Source: Methanomethylovorans sp. (GTDB lineage: Archaea; Halobacteriota; Methanosarcinia; Methanosarcinales; Methanosarcinaceae). From it: DNA of 6,904 bases. Numbering within the stretch: the stretch's first letter is position 1; every line of letters begins with the position of its first letter. The notes under the pieces are model-generated. The model saw nothing but the letters and a program-made list of their open reading frames with translations, was not told the DNA's origin and made no database searches. The stretch spans positions 1 through 6,904 of the forward strand of contig JAHFZE010000055.1 of NCBI GenBank assembly GCA_020854785.1, in the 5' to 3' direction. This document shows, in pieces, positions 1 to 5,027 of the stretch. The position numbers and the translations under genes were made by a program.

Positions 1-261
1 CCTCAGTATGCAGATAATGTGCTCGTGAGTGTAGTAGGAGTACCACTTAAATCCAAATGTAACTCTGCAGCACTGGTGGAACTTGATAATAATGCGGGAG
101 CAGCTATCAGTAAGCTTCGTAAGATCCACCCGCCTGCACACATTGTAATTGTGAGTCCGCGGCATAAAGTCTACGAAGAACTAGTTGATAAGGCCGAGCT
201 ATATCCTGAATTCGAACGCAAGTTCGCTTCTCAGGACAGTACCCAATCGGCTTATGGCTAA
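1..261 (+). CDS. Probable DUF356 family protein, C-terminal part (5' end outside window)
   Basis: The frame is open from base 1 to the TAA at 259-261, so this is the last 86 codons of a gene that begins before the window. A GTG at 19 lies in the frame but need not be the start, because coding-like sequence continues to its left. The visible part has a small Cys/Ala-rich segment, an acidic stretch, and then a conserved-looking block KLRKIHPPAHIVIVSPRHKVY. This block resembles my memory of the methanogen DUF356 family, whose function is unknown. No catalytic motif, signal peptide or membrane segment is visible. The stop codon interlocks with that of the converging Toprim gene (4-nt overlap), leaving no intergenic terminator. 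I am sure it is coding and only moderately sure of the family. Confidence 0.6.
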   Translation, partial: PQYADNVLVSVVGVPLKSKCNSAALVELDNNAGAAISKLRKIHPPAHIVIVSPRHKVYEELVDKAELYPEFERKFASQDSTQSAYG

Positions 262-812
262 ATGAAAACGTTATCATCGGTGTTGTTGTAGTTGTGATTA
301 GGATCAGCTATTTGCCTTAATCTTTGAATATGGGTATATAGGCTTTCCACATCCTTTATATCCTTCTTTACGAGGAATAGGATGCGTTCCCTTAACTGGC
401 GCTTTATTTTAACTCCGTGATGTTGCAAATGCTCAGCTATCTTCTTTTCAAGAATGTTTCCTCTCCGGTCCCAGTCTGTCAATATTACCACATCTTTTCC
501 CGTCGCAGCAACCCTTTCACAGATGTCTGTCAGGGGGCGGTGGGTAACAAGTTCTATTTTTCCCGTTATGCCAAGCTGTTTAAGTGATTTTCGGTCTCTT
601 TTTCCCTCTACCAGGATTATGTTCCCTTCAGTAGAAAAACAGAGGAGTTCTTCAAGCAACTCTTCCATAAGCTCAAGACGTTTCCTATATACGAACATTG
701 GTGCCTTGAGGATTGTGTCTTGACCTGAGATCCTGTAGGTTTTAAAGTTCTTAGACATATGGGATATATCGTTTTCTATAATACTAGTTCCCGTCCAGAT
801 AAGTATTTTCAT
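258..812 (-). CDS. Small Toprim-domain protein (UPF0292-like)
   Basis: This is a 184-aa protein with a compact Toprim fold. It carries the conserved Glu in VEGKRD (residues 68-73, E69) and the DxD motif in ILTDWDRRGN (D113 and D115), the metal-binding residues of the family. Stand-alone archaeal Toprim proteins of this kind are thought to act on nucleic acids, but their substrate is unknown. I chose the ATG at 812 because it overlaps the stop of the upstream 41-aa gene as ATGA, which suggests translational coupling. An AGAGG lies just before it, although too close for an ideal Shine-Dalgarno site. Alternatives are ATG at 830, 755-758 and 698. The last (MFVYRKRLEL) gives 146 aa, closer to the usual length of the family, so the first 38 residues may be an extension or untranslated. 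The gene ends with TAG inside the 3' end of the DUF356 gene. Confidence 0.8.
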   Translation of the reverse strand: MKILIWTGTSIIENDISHMSKNFKTYRISGQDTILKAPMFVYRKRLELMEELLEELLCFSTEGNIILVEGKRDRKSLKQLGITGKIELVTHRPLTDICERVAATGKDVVILTDWDRRGNILEKKIAEHLQHHGVKIKRQLRERILFLVKKDIKDVESLYTHIQRLRQIADPNHNYNNTDDNVFI

Positions 813-934
813 GCCTCTGTTGTTTGGCATGTCTCAGCTTCTCGATAATCCACAAGTTGTACGGACCTGTGGAATTGTTCGAACTGCTCATAGTACCTTG
901 CGCGTGCAAGCAAACCTTCGAATAGTATATTCAT
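809..934 (-). CDS. Unrecognised 41-aa small protein
   Basis: This short reading frame starts at ATG 934 and ends at TGA 811-809. GAGGTG (946-941 on this strand) precedes the ATG with a 6-nt spacer, one of the best ribosome binding sites in the window, and this decides the start. The product is hydrophilic with an aromatic and charged centre (ARARYYEQFEQFHRSVQLVDY) and a polar tail containing a single Cys. It has no signal peptide, membrane segment or Zn motif. It is likely helical in the first 25 residues. The stop overlaps the start of the Toprim gene (ATGA), so the two are probably translated together and may work together. I do not recognise the family. The frame is open further upstream to 1021, but the binding site argues against using that part. 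Confidence 0.62.
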   Translation of the reverse strand: MNILFEGLLARARYYEQFEQFHRSVQLVDYREAETCQTTEA

Positions 935-1000
935 GCTTTTCACCTCATAGGTAGTATGGCAGGAGCATATATTAACCGGTTCCAAGCTAGGTGAAAGTAT
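935..1000 (-). promoter_or_regulatory. Possible internal promoter and ribosome-site hairpin before the 41-aa gene
   Basis: The 79-nt gap between the DUF167 gene and the 41-aa gene contains, on the minus strand, a TATA-like TAATATAT (975-968) about 27 bp before the ribosome binding site. An 8-bp perfect inverted repeat is also present: TTTCACCT (996-989 on this strand) is complementary to AGGTGAAA (945-938), which covers the ribosome binding site, with a 43-nt loop. The loop contains the palindrome AACCGGTT (974-981). A read-through transcript from DUF167 could hide the site, while a transcript from the internal promoter would lack the pairing arm. The sequence match is seen directly; the function is inferred. 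Confidence 0.35.
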
Positions 1001-1013
1001 TCGCAAAAGCAGC

Positions 1014-1331
1014 TCAGTCATTTATATTCTTGCCAAGAACAGTTACTGCAAGTTCTATATCTACTTTTTTTACAAGGATGGATTTCTGGCTGTTCTTAGC
1101 CCCGCTGATGATACTGACCGAAGACCCGGCCACGCCGAATAAAGCTGCCAGCTGTTCTATAAGTTGTTCATTAGCCTTTCCTTTCTGTGCAGTCTGGGAA
1201 AGCTTGACTTCAATGCGTTTTCTCCAGGGGTTATATCCACTTGGGACACATGCATGTTTAGAACCCGGGGTTACTTCAAGGTCTATCACTATTCCATCAC
1301 TGACCTCTCTTAATGCATCTTTGAAAGGCAT
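1014..1331 (-). CDS. DUF167 / UPF0235 (YggU-like) family protein
   Basis: This is a 105-aa protein spanning the full normal length of the DUF167 family (about 100 aa). Visible family hallmarks are IDLEVTPGSK near residues 16-25, SGYNPWRKRIEVKL (31-44), GKAN (51-54) followed by a helical stretch, and SIISGAKNSQKSILV (73-87). The role of these small alpha/beta proteins is not established. The only good start is the ATG at 1331. The frame continues upstream to a TAG near 1411-1413 but has no ATG, GTG or TTG there. No clear Shine-Dalgarno site precedes the ATG. The gene is first in a minus-strand group with the 41-aa gene and the Toprim gene. The nearest promoter-like element is about 220 bp upstream, implying a leader of about 200 nt. 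Confidence 0.85.
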   Translation of the reverse strand: MPFKDALREVSDGIVIDLEVTPGSKHACVPSGYNPWRKRIEVKLSQTAQKGKANEQLIEQLAALFGVAGSSVSIISGAKNSQKSILVKKVDIELAVTVLGKNIND

Positions 1332-1494
1332 GAACGTAGAGATATCCAGATCGTATATAGGTGTGACGAGAATACAAGCTTGATGTCGATAATGCTGTGG
1401 CCTGACGCACTAACTCCGGGAGCTCATCCTCTGGAATGTCCGCAGTCCCTCCCAGTTTCCCTCGTGACAGGCACATTTTGCATTATCTCATGTA

Positions 1495-1606
1495 GCGCAT
1501 TATGGTTGACTGTACACTCACTGAAAGGCTTTGCCATATTCTTGTGCAAGGACCTATAAATGCGCAGTCAATGGTTTATTATGCATCTATATCAACATTG
1601 CGCATT
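1495..1606. repeat. Three copies of GCGCATT (two as an inverted pair)
   Basis: GCGCATT occurs at 1495-1501 and 1600-1606, and its reverse complement AATGCGC at 1559-1565. The last two belong to an 8-bp inverted pair, AATGCGCA (1559-1566) and TGCGCATT (1599-1606), about 40 bp apart centre to centre. One arm touches the minus-strand TATA-like box. Three copies of a 7-mer in about 110 bp are more than chance would suggest, so these may be regulator binding sites. Confidence 0.4.
1553..1560 (-). promoter_or_regulatory. TATA-like box for the DUF167 group
   Basis: On the minus strand this reads TTTATAGG, close to the archaeal TATA consensus. Transcription would start near 1530, giving a leader of about 200 nt before the DUF167 ATG at 1331. 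No purine-rich BRE is obvious upstream, and an AATGCGCA motif abuts it. This is a reading by eye only. Confidence 0.4.
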
Positions 1607-1633
1607 GTTCCACGATAACCCCATTGTTTGATG

Positions 1634-1650
1634 TTGCAAGTGGATTGCAA
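1634..1650. repeat. Two TTGCAA palindromes one helical turn apart
   Basis: TTGCAA occurs at 1634-1639 and again at 1645-1650, an 11-bp period that puts both on the same DNA face. The short palindromes lie between the two divergent promoters. They could be a small operator, or chance in AT-rich DNA. Confidence 0.25.
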
Positions 1651-1659
1651 TACACATAA

Positions 1660-1698
1660 TCTTATTAATGATCATACACATTTACCCGCTTAATAAGA
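1660..1698. promoter_or_regulatory. 9-bp inverted repeat upstream of the amidohydrolase promoter
   Basis: TCTTATTAA (1660-1668) and TTAATAAGA (1690-1698) are perfect inverted copies separated by 21 bp, with half-site centres 30 bp apart (three helical turns). The right arm ends about 12 bp before the TATA-like element at 1711-1718. Position and symmetry fit a dimeric regulator's operator. AT-rich composition raises the chance of accidental symmetry. Confidence 0.4.
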
Positions 1699-1710
1699 CA
1701 GTTTTTGCGG

Positions 1711-1718
1711 ATATATTA
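1711..1718 (+). promoter_or_regulatory. TATA-like box for the amidohydrolase-USP-CBS operon
   Basis: ATATATTA lies in an AT-rich patch. Transcription would be expected near 1740, only a few bases before the ATG at 1747, giving a nearly leaderless mRNA. This supports the ATG at 1747 over the in-frame GTG at 1726, which would lie upstream of the transcript start. Confidence 0.4.
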
Positions 1719-1746
1719 ATAATAAGTGCACAGCAACGAGTTTCAA

Positions 1747-2850
1747 ATGTCCAGCGAACAGGTAATCTATGGGAATATCATCCTGGGGCCGGAACCGGAA
1801 ATCATCACAGGATATATTTGTCTAAGAGACGGTGTCATAACTGATATAGGAGAGGAGAACACCAGTAGCGAGGTAATTATTTCCCCTTGCCTGGTCAATT
1901 CACACACTCATGTCGGTGATTCTGTACTTAAAGATCCTGTACTAGGAAAGACAGTGGGTAATCGTATAGAGCGTGATCTGGATTCTCTTGTCAAGCCCCC
2001 AAATGGTCTTAAACATCGAATATTAATGTCCACTCCAAATTCTGGACTTATTGAAGCAATGAAAAGGACCATTTCTGATATGATAATTACAGGGACATCT
2101 GTTTTTGCAGATTTCAGAGAAGGTGGGGTACCTGGAACACTTGCGTTAAAGGAGGCACTTGAGGGTAAAGATATAAAGAGCATGATCCTTGGACGAATAA
2201 GTCGGACAGAGGGTAATACGTCAGACATTGAATATGAAGCTGAGCTCTTGTTGCAGGAATCTCATGGATTAGGTATAAGTGGAGCCAGAGATCTGGACAG
2301 GAACGTATTGGAAACTTTAAGGGAAGTTGCAGCTTCATGGAGGAAGCCGTTTTTCATCCATGCCGGAGAGAAGAACAATAGCGATATAGGATCAGCTCTT
2401 TCACTGGACCCTGATGTTCTAATACATATGACACATGCAGAAATATCTGATCTCCGGCAAGTTGCGGATCAGCAAAAACCAATAGTTGTGTGTCCAAGAT
2501 CAAATTTCATTACAGGTGTGGGTATGTCACCTGTGGAGCAAATGCTTGATCTTGGTATCAATGTAGCTGTAGGCACTGACAATGTGATGCTTGATTCCCC
2601 CAATATGTTCTCTGAAATGGAGATTCTTGTGAAAATATTTGGGGTAGATGATAGACAAGTATTTAAGATGTGTACACTTAACGGTGCATCAATATTGAAT
2701 GTCAATGAATCTGGATATATTGAAAAAGGTCTGAGTCCAAAGCTCATGCTCCTGAATGGAAACTCTGACAACCTTGCAGGTATCACCGATCCTGTAAGAG
2801 GTATTGTTCGCAGGGCAAGACCTGATGATATCCTTACAATTATCAATTAA
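1747..2850 (+). CDS. Metal-dependent amidohydrolase (COG0402-type, cytosine deaminase/chlorohydrolase-like)
   Basis: The product is 367 aa from ATG 1747, or 374 aa from the GTG at 1726, which I think lies before the transcript start. It has the order expected of the amidohydrolase superfamily: an N-terminal beta-sandwich segment (IYGNIILG..., DGVITDIGE), the metal-binding HxH in NSHTHVGD (H53, H55), a barrel His plus Glu in FIHAGE (H205, E208), a further His in LIHMTHAE (H227/H230), and the catalytic Asp in VGTDNVML (D278). A C-terminal sandwich strand follows. Such enzymes hydrolyse or deaminate C-N bonds in nucleobases, nucleosides or related rings in the cytoplasm. The substrate cannot be read from the sequence. 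The segment after HxH differs from what I remember of the methanogen deoxyadenosine deaminase. It leads an operon with a USP gene 19 nt downstream and a CBS gene after that. Confidence 0.85.
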   Translation: MSSEQVIYGNIILGPEPEIITGYICLRDGVITDIGEENTSSEVIISPCLVNSHTHVGDSVLKDPVLGKTVGNRIERDLDSLVKPPNGLKHRILMSTPNSGLIEAMKRTISDMIITGTSVFADFREGGVPGTLALKEALEGKDIKSMILGRISRTEGNTSDIEYEAELLLQESHGLGISGARDLDRNVLETLREVAASWRKPFFIHAGEKNNSDIGSALSLDPDVLIHMTHAEISDLRQVADQQKPIVVCPRSNFITGVGMSPVEQMLDLGINVAVGTDNVMLDSPNMFSEMEILVKIFGVDDRQVFKMCTLNGASILNVNESGYIEKGLSPKLMLLNGNSDNLAGITDPVRGIVRRARPDDILTIIN

Positions 2851-2869
2851 TATGTTGTGGAGATTGGAT

Positions 2870-3325
2870 ATGACAGTCGAGTTTAAGAAAATATTCATTG
2901 CGACGGATGGCTCTGAACAGAACAGAAGAGCTGTAGAGTATGGGATAGAACTGGCAAAAATAGCCGGGGGGAAAATATTTGTCGGCTACGTGGTAGACAC
3001 AGCTGCCTTTGCCTCCATACCTATGGATGCAGGGTGGGAAATGATGTATGAACTTCTGGAAACAGAAGCAAACAAAGCTGTACAAAATGTTGAGCAACTG
3101 GCAAAACAAGTGGGTGTGGATGCAGAAACAGTTGTACTGGAAGGTCATCCAAGTAACGAGATAATCGAATTTGCACAGAAAAATGGAATAGATGTTATAG
3201 TTATGGGTACTCTTGGAAAGGGTGGTCTTGACAGGTTCCTTTTGGGAAGTGTTGCAGAGAAAGTTACCAGAAACTCTACAGTTCCTGTTCTGGTAGTAAA
3301 GGGTGTCTCCTCCAAGAAGGAGTGA
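2870..3325 (+). CDS. Universal stress protein (UspA family, ATP-binding type)
   Basis: This is a 151-aa single Usp domain. The N-terminal strand IFIATDGSE carries the conserved Asp (D13). The C-terminal nucleotide loop GTLGKGGLDRFLLGS (113-127) fits the G-x2-G-x9-G-S/T signature exactly, followed by VPVLVVK. The ATP-binding subgroup has this signature, so nucleotide binding is likely. Proteins of this type are cytoplasmic dimers whose targets vary. The ATG at 2870 is chosen because GGAG at 2859-2862 sits 7 nt before it. Another in-frame ATG at 2852 would add six residues and has no binding site. The gene follows the amidohydrolase by 19 nt and precedes the CBS gene by 18 nt, which indicates one operon. 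Confidence 0.92.
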   Translation: MTVEFKKIFIATDGSEQNRRAVEYGIELAKIAGGKIFVGYVVDTAAFASIPMDAGWEMMYELLETEANKAVQNVEQLAKQVGVDAETVVLEGHPSNEIIEFAQKNGIDVIVMGTLGKGGLDRFLLGSVAEKVTRNSTVPVLVVKGVSSKKE

Positions 3326-3343
3326 TCACGGAAGAGGATCCAC

Positions 3344-4195
3344 ATGCCTAAAAACATTAAAGTTTCAGACATAATGGTAAAAGATGTTGCCTGCGCAACA
3401 CTTCCAGGGTCAAGGGATGAAGTTCTTGAGATCCTGAAAGCAAAGAAAGTTTCAGGGGTGCCTGTATTAAAAGATGGCAAGCTTGTTGGTATTGTCAGCA
3501 GGTCAAATCTTTTACAGAACCCCGAAGAAGAACAACTTGCTTTACTCATGACAAGGGACCCGGTCAGTATAAGTGCGGATAAGGATATCACAGATGCTGC
3601 CAGGCTGATACTGCAGCATAATATTCGCAGGCTTCCTGTAGTCGAAGATGGGAAACTGCAAGGCTTACTTACTGTCGCTGATATTGTGGGCGCACTTGCA
3701 GAACTTAATCTCACTGATCATGTAGGTCAGTACAGCAGCAATAAATCAGTGCCTGTATGGAGTGAAACTCCTCTTAACGTTGTCGCAAGGATCATGGAAC
3801 TTGCGGATGTGAAAGCAGTTCCCGTCCTGAGCTCAGAACTCGAGCTTGTGGGTATCATCTCGGACCGGGACGTTATCAGCGCCAGTATAATCGAAGACTC
3901 GGTAGAGATGTCCAACATGTCGAATGGTGCGGATGATGATCACTGGACCTGGGAATCCATGCGCGATACTATGAGCATCTATTACAGCGTTTCAAGGATC
4001 AAGGTTCCAAACGTGCTCGCCAAGGATATCATGGTCACTAACCTTGTAAAAGCCTCATATATATCTGGTGTAAGTGAATGTGCGCTTAAGATGAAACGTA
4101 ATCGTATAGATCAGGTTCCAATAGTCAATGCAAACCAGAAGTTCCTTGGGCTATTAAGGGACCGTGACCTGTTGAAGTCAATTGTAGATCTTTGA
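3344..4195 (+). CDS. Protein with four CBS domains
   Basis: This 283-aa protein is built almost only of CBS repeats. They lie at about residues 7-58 (VSDIMVKDV ... LVGIVSRSNLL), 67-118 (LLMTRDPVSIS ... LQGLLTVADIV), 130-182 (SVPVWSETPL ... LVGIISDRDVI) and 226-280 (AKDIMVTNLV ... FLGLLRDRDLL). An acidic and Trp-containing linker (residues 183-222) separates repeats three and four. Paired CBS repeats form clefts for AMP, ATP or related ligands such as S-adenosyl-methionine, so the protein is probably a cytoplasmic nucleotide sensor. There is no attached enzyme, channel or DNA-binding domain, so the output must be through a partner. GAGG (3334-3337) lies 6 nt before the ATG. Proximity to the USP gene makes a joint role likely, but this is inference. 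Confidence 0.92.
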   Translation: MPKNIKVSDIMVKDVACATLPGSRDEVLEILKAKKVSGVPVLKDGKLVGIVSRSNLLQNPEEEQLALLMTRDPVSISADKDITDAARLILQHNIRRLPVVEDGKLQGLLTVADIVGALAELNLTDHVGQYSSNKSVPVWSETPLNVVARIMELADVKAVPVLSSELELVGIISDRDVISASIIEDSVEMSNMSNGADDDHWTWESMRDTMSIYYSVSRIKVPNVLAKDIMVTNLVKASYISGVSECALKMKRNRIDQVPIVNANQKFLGLLRDRDLLKSIVDL

Positions 4196-4202
4196 TCATT
4201 TT

Positions 4203-4225
4203 GCCGGATGCTTTTGGCATCCGGT
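4203..4225 (+). terminator. Perfect 8-bp hairpin between the CBS gene and arfC
   Basis: CCGGATGC (4204-4211) and GCATCCGG (4217-4224) pair perfectly around a TTTTG loop, with a possible extra G-T pair outside. It begins 8 nt after the CBS stop. No long T run follows, so it may be an attenuator, an mRNA 3'-end stabiliser or a weak terminator instead of a strong terminator. A DNA-binding site is also possible. Confidence 0.45.
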
Positions 4226-4248
4226 CATTGCATTAATGGTGGCTCACA

Positions 4249-4932
4249 ATGGACAGACCGTTCATATTTATCAATTCTGCCATGTCTGCCGATGGTAAGA
4301 TCTCAACCCGGCAGCGAAAGCAGGTGAGGATTTCAGGATCTATTGATTTTGATCGCATGGACGAATTAAGGGCTACATCCGATGCTGTTATGGTTGGAAT
4401 AGGTACAGTACTTGCCGATGATCCAAGCCTTACAGTAAAGTCTGCACAAAGGAAAGCTGAACGTAAGGCCAAGGGATTTAATGAAAATCCAATGCGCGTT
4501 GTAATAGACAGTAAGGCAAGAATTTCTCTGGAAGCTGATATTTTCAAAAAGGGTGAAGGCGAGAGAGTTGTTGTAGTTAGCTCTTCTGCTCCTTCTGATA
4601 ATGTAGAGGCATTGAGCAAGCAAGCCAGGATCATCGTCAGTGGAGATACAACTGTCGACCTTCCGAATGCTATGGAACAGTTGCATCGGCTGGGGATAAA
4701 GAGTTTAATGGTTGAGGGCGGAGCAACACTCAACTGGGCTATGCTCTCAAGCGGGCTTGTGGATGAGATCTACACTTTTGTGGGCAATGTTATAATCGGA
4801 GGTCAAACAGCGCCCACTCTGGTGGATGGTGATGGATTTGAGGATACCAGTACTCTGTCTCTCGAACTTATCTCAGCAGAAAAGATGGAGCAAGGTATTC
4901 TTTTGAAATGGAAGGTCCTCAACTTCCAATAA
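4249..4932 (+). CDS. arfC: 2,5-diamino-6-ribosylamino-4(3H)-pyrimidinone 5'-phosphate reductase (archaeal RibD-C type)
   Basis: This 227-aa protein has the RibD C-terminal (dihydrofolate reductase-like) fold. The archaeal enzyme reduces the ribosyl side chain of the GTP-derived pyrimidinone to ribityl with NAD(P)H, an early step in riboflavin (and so FAD and coenzyme F420) synthesis. Visible family motifs are INSAMSADGKIS (8-19), the nucleotide-binding VGIGTVLADDPSLTV (49-63), PMRVVIDS (81-88) and VEGGATLNWAMLSSGLVDE (155-173). No deaminase domain is attached, as usual in archaea where reductase and deaminase are separate. GGTGG (4238-4242) sits 6 nt before the ATG. There is no other riboflavin gene in the window. 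A hairpin upstream separates it from the CBS gene, and it is unclear whether it is transcribed with that operon. The function call is strong; the gene symbol follows the naming I recall for archaeal riboflavin genes. Confidence 0.9.
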   Translation: MDRPFIFINSAMSADGKISTRQRKQVRISGSIDFDRMDELRATSDAVMVGIGTVLADDPSLTVKSAQRKAERKAKGFNENPMRVVIDSKARISLEADIFKKGEGERVVVVSSSAPSDNVEALSKQARIIVSGDTTVDLPNAMEQLHRLGIKSLMVEGGATLNWAMLSSGLVDEIYTFVGNVIIGGQTAPTLVDGDGFEDTSTLSLELISAEKMEQGILLKWKVLNFQ

Positions 4933-4944
4933 TGGACGTAAGAT

Positions 4945-4979
4945 GGTTTTGTGCTGCGATGCATCAACTGCACAAAACC
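4945..4979. promoter_or_regulatory. 10-bp inverted repeat overlapping the lipoprotein/ccdA promoter
   Basis: GGTTTTGTGC (4945-4954) and GCACAAAACC (4970-4979) are perfect inverted copies 15 bp apart. The spacer itself contains a second palindrome, GATGCATC (4958-4965), almost exactly concentric. The right arm directly abuts the TATA-like box at 4980-4985 and covers the position of the BRE, so a bound protein would block TBP/TFB. As RNA it could instead form a hairpin just after arfC (stop 4932) and act as a 3'-end signal. Confidence 0.55.
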
Positions 4980-4985
4980 TATATT
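4980..4985 (+). promoter_or_regulatory. TATA-like box for the lipoprotein-ccdA operon
   Basis: TATATT is preceded by the A-rich ACAAAACC, which may serve as a BRE. A start about 26 bp downstream, near 5009, would leave a leader of about 19 nt carrying the AGGTGA site at 5018-5023. Confidence 0.45.
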
Positions 4986-5017
4986 CAGGCAAGACAGTAT
5001 ACTGATCAGCAGTTCCC

Positions 5018-5023
5018 AGGTGA
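5018..5023 (+). promoter_or_regulatory. Ribosome binding site of the thioredoxin-like lipoprotein
   Basis: AGGTGA lies 4 nt before the ATG at 5028. It fixes this start against earlier in-frame starts such as 4908 that would extend the frame back into arfC. Confidence 0.7.
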
Positions 5024-5027
5024 ATTT

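Larger units (their letters stand above)
1332..1746. other. Gene-poor divergent control region and long leader
   Basis: This stretch has no gene I can support. Its left part (1332 to about 1530) would be the leader of the minus-strand group. It contains only short frames: a 37-aa frame on minus (1537-1424), a 59-aa frame on minus (1476-1297, including the phrase ADIPEDELPELVRQATAL) and a 58-aa frame on plus (1383-1559). None has a ribosome binding site. The patchy protein-like phrases shift frame several times, so a decayed gene is possible. The right part (about 1550-1746) is AT-rich and holds two divergent TATA-like boxes plus repeated and inverted motifs listed separately. No tRNA, CRISPR or rRNA sequence was seen here. 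Confidence 0.6.

Noticed and set aside
258..830. Toprim protein as a DnaG primase or topoisomerase fragment
   Set aside because: It lacks the Zn-binding and other domains of those enzymes, and the whole protein is explained by the stand-alone small Toprim family.
991..1383. 130-aa plus-strand frame opposite the DUF167 gene
   Set aside because: It is the antisense of a clear DUF167 gene, has no ribosome binding site, and its translation is low-complexity Ser/Phe-rich without family motifs.
1332..1530. A cobalamin-type riboswitch in the DUF167 leader, suggested by GGGA-rich segments
   Set aside because: The conserved B12-box pattern is not present, and such riboswitches are rare in archaea.
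1383..1559. 58-aa plus-strand frame (MSIMLWPDALTPG...) in the gene-poor region
   Set aside because: No ribosome binding site or promoter, unusual Cys/Leu-rich composition, and it is antisense to the likely leader; chance is the simpler explanation.
1726..1746. GTG start giving seven more residues on the amidohydrolase
   Set aside because: It lies only 8 bp after the TATA-like box, so it should precede the transcript start, and it has no ribosome binding site. The ATG at 1747 fits better, though this is not proven.
3145..3714. 189-aa minus-strand frame across the USP/CBS junction
   Set aside because: It runs antisense over two well-supported genes and has a Ser-rich, motif-free translation typical of a shadow frame.
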